From the NCBI RefSeq assembly GCF_030385785.1, contig NZ_JAUEDK010000043.1, forward strand, positions 1 to 36,348: a stretch of 36,348 nucleotides of DNA, in the 5' to 3' direction. A program made the position numbers and the translations under genes. The number at the start of each line of letters is the position of its first letter. The stretch's first letter is position 1. Below the pieces are notes generated by a model that was given only the letters and a program-made list of their open reading frames with translations, ran no database searches and was not told where the DNA came from. Of the stretch, positions 32,514 to 36,348 are shown in pieces. The DNA is from Crenobacter oryzisoli (GTDB lineage: Bacteria > Pseudomonadota > Gammaproteobacteria > Burkholderiales > Chromobacteriaceae).

Positions 32514-32793
32514 TATGCCATGTGCTGCTTGAGGCGACGCAGCAGCCAGCCCAGTACCGGCAGTTGTTCATATACGCCTTCGGCGGCGTCCCAGTAGTCG
32601 CGGTGTTCGCAGATCAGTCCGGCGGCATCCAGCCAGAACAGTGTGCCGCCATGAATCTGCAGCTGGCGGCCATGCAGCGCAAAGCAGAAATCCCTGCTCA
32701 CGAATGCGCGGGCGTCCTGCTGCACTACCTCGCCAATCACGAAACGCGGCTGGCTCAGGGTACGGAACATGCGCGCATATACGTCCCGTATGC
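32513..32793 (-). pseudogene. NTF2-like protein, N-terminal half deleted
   Basis: The C-terminal part of a SnoaL/NTF2-fold protein: YARMFRTLSQPRFVIGEVVQQDARAF, then HGGTLFWLDAAGLICEHRDYWDAAEGVYEQLPVLGWLLRRLKQH. Such proteins commonly share operons with LitR. About 50 codons at the start are missing; upstream, the first codons of a LysR gene are joined out of frame. A shorter protein from ATG 32770 could still be made but would lack half of the fold. Confidence 0.8.
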
Positions 32794-32838
32794 TTCCTCC
32801 GCGACCGCCACAAAGTAACGCAAGTGCCGCAACTCCAT
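32794..32838 (-). pseudogene. catR: First 15 codons of a LysR-type gene, probably catR
   Basis: GGAGG, a 7-base spacer and ATG open the frame MELRHLRYFVAVAEE, the characteristic N-terminus of LysR-type regulators, on the strand opposite to catB and 112 bases from it. After AEE the sequence changes to that of the NTF2-like gene. Divergent catR is the standard arrangement for catBCA, so this is most likely what remains of catR. Confidence 0.75.
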
Positions 32839-32852
32839 CTCAATACCTCCAA

Positions 32853-32950
32853 AGTATCAAAAAAATACTAAATCAGTGTTGGACGGCGATAACACCGGTT
32901 TGTATCGTTAGCTCAAGCCTTGTTCAGTTCCAACTTTATACTTTAAAGAC
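32853..32950 (+). promoter_or_regulatory. catB promoter region with LysR-type boxes
   Basis: GTAT-N7-ATAC (32854-32868) and GATA-N11-TATC (32888-32906) are symmetric elements of the kind bound by CatR/CatM regulators. TATACT (32937-32942) could be a -10 box, though it would place the transcript start almost at the ATG. The sites outlived the regulator gene. Confidence 0.5.
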
Positions 32951-34060
32951 ATGATCCGCTCAATCGAAACCATACTCGTCGATGTCCCGACGATTCGCCC
33001 TCACAAGCTGTCCGTCGCCACGATGAGCACGCAAACCTTGGTGTTGGTGCGCATTCAATGTGACGACGGTGTCGAAGGCTGGGGTGAGGCCACCACCATT
33101 GGCGGTCTGAATTATGGGGACGAAAGCCCGGAGAGCGTCAAAGTCAACATTGATACGCACATTGCCCCATTAATGATCGGCATGGATGCGCGCAATGTGG
33201 CGGCTGTCATGGCGAAACTCCGTAAAACCATTCAGGGCAACCGCTTTGCCAAATGTGCCATTGAAACGGCGCTGCTGGATGCCCAAGCTCGCCGGCTGAA
33301 TATTCCGCTGAGCGAGTTACTGGGGGGGCGTTTGCGCGATGAATTGCCGGTCGCCTGGACGCTCGCCAGCGGCGATACCCAGAAAGATATTGCCGAAGCG
33401 GAAACCATGCTCGAACTGCGCCGCCACCGCATCTTCAAGCTGAAGATCGGCCTGCGCCCGGTCGCCGACGACGTCGCCCATGTACTGGCAATCAAGAAAG
33501 CGCTCGGCGATGCGGTCAGCGTGCGCGTCGATGTCAACCAGGCCTGGAGCGAGCTGGAGGCCGTCAACGGCATCGCTGCGCTGGAGGCCGGCGGCATCGA
33601 CCTGATCGAGCAGCCGATCCGCGCCGAGAACAAGACCGGCCTGGCACGACTGGCGGCCCGTTTCGCCGTGCCAATGATGGCCGACGAAGCGCTGCATGGC
33701 CCGCTGGACGCCCTGGAGCTGGCGACCCACGCCGGCGCCGACGTGTTCGCGGTCAAGATCGCCCAGTCCGGCGGTCTGGTGCCGGCCCAGCAAGTCGGCG
33801 CCATCGCCCAGCTGGCGGGGATCGAGCTGTACGGCGGCACGATGCTGGAAGGCGCCGTCGGCACCGCCGCCTCGGCCCATCTGTTCTCGACCTTCTCCAG
33901 TCTCGCCTTCGGCACCGAATTGTTCGGCCCCTTGCTGCTGACCGAGGAACTGCTGGTCGAGCCGCTGGTTTACCAGGACTTCATGCTGCAAGTGCCGAAC
34001 AAGCCCGGCCTCGGCATCGACATCGACCGCGACAAATTGGCCCTGCTGCGCCGCCGTTAA
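32951..34060 (+). CDS. catB: Muconate cycloisomerase
   Basis: A 369-residue enolase-superfamily enzyme that converts cis,cis-muconate to (+)-muconolactone in the ortho-cleavage (beta-ketoadipate) pathway. The Lys pair is in IFKLKIG (Lys163, Lys165), metal ligands are Asp194 (DVNQ), Glu220 (IEQP) and Asp245 (ADEA), and the second base is Lys269 (AVKIAQSGG). Length is standard. It is the first gene of catB-catC-catA-benA. The ATG at 32951 has only a weak AAAG before it. Because catR is reduced to a stub, control must come from elsewhere or be lost. Confidence 0.95.
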   Translation: MIRSIETILVDVPTIRPHKLSVATMSTQTLVLVRIQCDDGVEGWGEATTIGGLNYGDESPESVKVNIDTHIAPLMIGMDARNVAAVMAKLRKTIQGNRFAKCAIETALLDAQARRLNIPLSELLGGRLRDELPVAWTLASGDTQKDIAEAETMLELRRHRIFKLKIGLRPVADDVAHVLAIKKALGDAVSVRVDVNQAWSELEAVNGIAALEAGGIDLIEQPIRAENKTGLARLAARFAVPMMADEALHGPLDALELATHAGADVFAVKIAQSGGLVPAQQVGAIAQLAGIELYGGTMLEGAVGTAASAHLFSTFSSLAFGTELFGPLLLTEELLVEPLVYQDFMLQVPNKPGLGIDIDRDKLALLRRR

Positions 34061-34104
34061 GGCCGAGCATTCCTTAAACCGAATCACTTTCAAGGAATAC
34101 CACC

Positions 34105-34395
34105 ATGCTATTTCACGTGCGAATGGATGTGAATTTACCGCCGTCCATGCCGGAAGCCGAAGCGGCCGAACTCAAGCGTGTCGAGCGCGACAAGGCGCAA
34201 GCGTTGCAGGCCAGCGGTAAATGGCGCCATTTGTGGCGCATCGCTGGCCAGTATTCCAACATCAGCCTTTTTGATGTGGATAGCGTGGACGAGCTGCACA
34301 CCATGATTTCCACCCTGCCGTTATTTCCCTACATGACGATTCAGGTGATGCCGCTGTGCCGCCATCCTTCGTCTATTCGGGATGACGACAAATAA
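34105..34395 (+). CDS. catC: Muconolactone delta-isomerase
   Basis: A 96-residue enzyme that converts muconolactone to beta-ketoadipate enol-lactone. The start MLFHVRMDVNLPPSMPEAEA and SGKWRHLWRIAGQYSNISLFDVDSVDELH and LPLFPYMTIQVMPLCRHPSS are characteristic; the family forms homodecamers. AAGGAATACCACC precedes the ATG. It is 44 bases after catB and 99 before catA, with no terminator seen in either gap, so one transcript is likely. Confidence 0.95.
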   Translation: MLFHVRMDVNLPPSMPEAEAAELKRVERDKAQALQASGKWRHLWRIAGQYSNISLFDVDSVDELHTMISTLPLFPYMTIQVMPLCRHPSSIRDDDK

Positions 34396-34494
34396 GCCGC
34401 GAGCATTGTATTCATCGCGACACCCCCGTCATTAATCAGTCAACCGCCCACCACAATCAGTCTTGTTGATAAATACAACAGAGGAGAAACAGTC

Positions 34495-35415
34495 ATGACA
34501 CACAATGAAATTGACGCCCTGGTAAAAAACTTCATCGTTGACACCGCCAGCGGTGAGGTCAACTCCCGTATTCAGCAGATCGTGGTTCGTCTGACCAGCG
34601 ACCTGTTCAAGGCGATCGAAGACCTGGACCTGAGCCCGAGCGAAGTCTGGAAGGGGCTGGAGTATTTCGCCGAAGCCGGCGCGACCCACGAACTGGGTCT
34701 GTTGGCCGCCGGCCTGGGTCTGGAACGCTTTGTCGACATCCGCATGGACGAGGCCGAAGCCAAGGCCGGTATCACCGGCGGTACCCCGCGTACCATCGAA
34801 GGCCCGCTCTACGTGGCCGGTGCGCCGAAGTCGGAAGGCTTTGCCCGTATGGACGATGGTACCGAGGCCGACCAGGGTGAAGTGCTGTTCATGCAGGGCA
34901 CCGTCTACGATGCCAACGGCAAGCCGCTGCAGGGCGCCCAGGTCGAAGCCTGGCACGCCAACCTGATGGGCAACTACTCGTTCTTCGACAAGAGCCAGTC
35001 GCACTTCAACCTGCGCCGTACCATCATCACCGACGCCAACGGCCGCTACCAGTTCCGCAGCATCATGCCGATGGGCTATGGCTGTCCGCCGGAAGGCACC
35101 ACCCAACGCCTGCTGAACCTGCTCGGCCGCCACGGCCGCCGTCCGGCCCACATCCACTTCTTCGTGACGGCCCCGGGTCACCGCAAGCTCACCACCCAGA
35201 TCAACATCGACGGTGACGAGTACCTGTGGGACGACTTCGCCTTCGCCAGCCGTGAAGGCCTGGTCCCGACCGTGAACCGCATCAGCGATGCGGCCGAGAT
35301 CGACAAGAAGGGTCTGCAGAAGCCATTCGCCTCGATCGACTTCGACTTCAGCCTGAACGCCGAGACCGACGCAGCGCCGACCACCATCGTCGAGCGCAAG
35401 CGCGCCAGCGCCTAA
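34495..35415 (+). CDS. catA: Catechol 1,2-dioxygenase
   Basis: A 306-residue intradiol dioxygenase that opens catechol to cis,cis-muconate with Fe(III). The iron ligands are Tyr161 (GNYSFFD), Tyr195 (MPMGYG), His219 and His221 (PAHIHFF), matching Tyr164, Tyr200, His224 and His226 of the Pseudomonas enzyme. The N-terminal helical dimer domain (residues 1-105) is complete. GAGGAGAAA lies before the ATG. In the pathway it comes before catB, and downstream of the benzoate dioxygenase and dihydrodiol dehydrogenase steps. Confidence 0.96.
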   Translation: MTHNEIDALVKNFIVDTASGEVNSRIQQIVVRLTSDLFKAIEDLDLSPSEVWKGLEYFAEAGATHELGLLAAGLGLERFVDIRMDEAEAKAGITGGTPRTIEGPLYVAGAPKSEGFARMDDGTEADQGEVLFMQGTVYDANGKPLQGAQVEAWHANLMGNYSFFDKSQSHFNLRRTIITDANGRYQFRSIMPMGYGCPPEGTTQRLLNLLGRHGRRPAHIHFFVTAPGHRKLTTQINIDGDEYLWDDFAFASREGLVPTVNRISDAAEIDKKGLQKPFASIDFDFSLNAETDAAPTTIVERKRASA

Positions 35416-35430
35416 GGCATAGCGCGAAGC

Positions 35431-35457
35431 AGGGCTGCTCTCACGGGCAGTCCTTTT
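35431..35457 (+). terminator. Stem-loop with T run between catA and benA
   Basis: AGGGCTGC and GCAGTCCT form an 8-bp stem with one G-U pair around an 8-base loop, followed by five T residues. This is a credible intrinsic terminator or attenuator, 23 bases before benA, that would reduce read-through from cat to ben. Confidence 0.65.
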
Positions 35458-35479
35458 TGGACCTGAGAGGAGAACGGTC

Positions 35480-36348
35480 ATGATCCCCATTTACCCCGAT
35501 ACCGGCGCGAAGCTCAAGACGCTGGACGACTACCTGATCGAGAATCCCGAGACCGGCGACTACCGTGTGCACCGCAGCGTCTTCACCGATGAGACGCTGT
35601 TCGAACTGGAGATGAAACACATCTTCGAGGGCAACTGGATCTATCTCGCACACGAAAGCCAGATTCCCAACGTCAACGATTATTACACCACCACCATGGG
35701 CCGGCAGCCGATCGTCATCGCGCGCAACCGCCAGGGGGAACTGAACGCCTTCATCAACGCCTGTACCCATCGCGGTGCGACGCTGTGCCGCCACAAGCGC
35801 GGCAACAAGGCGACCTACACCTGCCCGTTCCATGGCTGGACCTTCAACAACAGCGGCAAGCTGTTGAAGGTGAAAGACCCGGAAGACGCCGGCTACCCGG
35901 ACTGCTTCAACAAGGAAGGCTCGCACGACCTGAAGAAGGTGGCGCGCTTCGAGAACTACCGTGGTTTCCTGTTCGGCAGCCTGAACGCCGATGTGAAACC
36001 GCTGACCGAATTCCTCGGCGAGGCCGCCAAGATCATCGACATGATCGTCGACCAGTCGGCCGATGGTCTGGAAGTGCTGCGCGGCTCCTCCACCTACACT
36101 TTCGACGGCAACTGGAAGCTGACCGCCGAGAACGGCGCCGACGGCTACCACGTGTCGGCGGTGCACTGGAACTACGCCGCCACCACCAGTCATCGCAAGG
36201 AGCAGAACGCCCGCGAAGACAAGACCCGCGCGATGGACGCCGGCAAGTGGGGCAAGCAGGGCGGTGGCTTCTATGCGTTCGAGCATGGCCACATGCTGTT
36301 GTGGACCCAGTGGGCCAACCCGGAAGACCGCCCCAATTTCGCGCGCCG
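35480..36348 (+). CDS. benA: Benzoate 1,2-dioxygenase large subunit (partial at window end)
   Basis: The first 289 codons of the alpha subunit of a Rieske ring-hydroxylating dioxygenase that turns benzoate to its cis-dihydrodiol. The Rieske ligands are Cys95-His97 and Cys115-His118 ([17 protein letters not shown]). The mononuclear iron site begins with Asp221, His224 and His229 ([13 protein letters not shown]), with the final acidic ligand beyond the window. TIPIY-like start is [24 protein letters not shown] precedes the ATG. benB, benC and benD are expected downstream. A terminator stands between it and catA. Confidence 0.95.
   Translation, partial: MIPIYPDTGAKLKTLDDYLIENPETGDYRVHRSVFTDETLFELEMKHIFEGNWIYLAHESQIPNVNDYYTTTMGRQPIVIARNRQGELNAFINACTHRGATLCRHKRGNKATYTCPFHGWTFNNSGKLLKVKDPEDAGYPDCFNKEGSHDLKKVARFENYRGFLFGSLNADVKPLTEFLGEAAKIIDMIVDQSADGLEVLRGSSTYTFDGNWKLTAENGADGYHVSAVHWNYAATTSHRKEQNAREDKTRAMDAGKWGKQGGGFYAFEHGHMLLWTQWANPEDRPNFAR

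Noticed and set aside
34432-35490. 352-codon minus-strand frame opposite catA
   Set aside because: It mirrors catA codons; catA has all its iron ligands and a ribosome site.
35441-36292. 283-codon minus-strand frame opposite benA
   Set aside because: Shadow of benA, whose Rieske and iron motifs are intact.
1-36348. CRISPR arrays, rRNA or complete tRNA genes
   Set aside because: No regularly spaced long repeats and no rRNA segments or full cloverleaf were found by eye; only one T-arm-like stretch at 16549.

Overview
This window looks like chromosome, or a large replicon, of a Gram-negative betaproteobacterium, plausibly of the Neisseriales (Chromobacterium/Aquitalea/Vogesella-like). The evidence is high GC at third codon positions, a betaproteobacterial-type porin, a catBCA-ben aromatic operon, a LitR/cryptochrome light cluster and proteobacterial chemoreceptors. 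No rRNA, tRNA or CRISPR array was recognised. The region is strongly accessory: roughly a dozen truncated transposase genes (IS5, IS6, IS110, IS3 and IS4 types) and several beheaded host genes lie between intact genes.

Layout. 1-2.2 kb: a small zinc-ribbon protein, a DUF2703 protein, a short BON protein and a dead IS5 element. 2.3-5.4 kb: a chemoreceptor with a C-terminal PilZ domain, a higBA toxin-antitoxin operon with a palindromic operator, and a small unknown gene with several inverted repeats. 5.4-6.1 kb: an IS6 left-end scrap joined to a broken porin gene. 6.4-10.2 kb: a LysR regulator divergent from an MFS transporter and an M20 amidohydrolase. 10.3-11.4 kb: two IS6 copies, one abutting the truncated other. 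11.6-13.1 kb: an amino-acid antiporter. 13.1-16.6 kb: scraps of an RNB ribonuclease, IS110, KfrA, CDF transporter, IS4 and IS5 genes around a Fic gene that is flanked by helically phased short repeats. 16.7-17.8 kb: a second Fic gene with its own repeat-rich promoter.

18.0-24.7 kb is the most distinctive block. All four genes are on the minus strand: patatin-like lipase, a 1133-residue protein (zinc ribbons, class III nucleotide cyclase, AAA/STAND ATPase, helical repeats), HD phosphohydrolase, and a second patatin-like lipase paralogous to the first. A cyclase, two lipases and a phosphohydrolase together suggest a possible nucleotide-linked lipase circuit. This is inference; each family also has housekeeping members. 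A third Fic gene follows at 25.4-26.3 kb.

28.1-32.8 kb: a soluble PAS-PAS chemoreceptor, then a decaying light-response cluster (frameshifted DUF2256, ruined FeS-type cryptochrome/photolyase, intact lipocalin Blc, a small Trp-rich protein, the B12-dependent MerR regulator LitR/CarH, and a truncated NTF2-like gene). The truncated NTF2-like gene is joined to the first 15 codons of a LysR-type gene, almost certainly the remains of catR. 32.9 kb to the end: catB, catC, catA and the start of benA, the ortho-cleavage route from benzoate through catechol to muconolactone. The amidohydrolase at 9-10 kb could in principle release benzoate or similar acids that feed this pathway.
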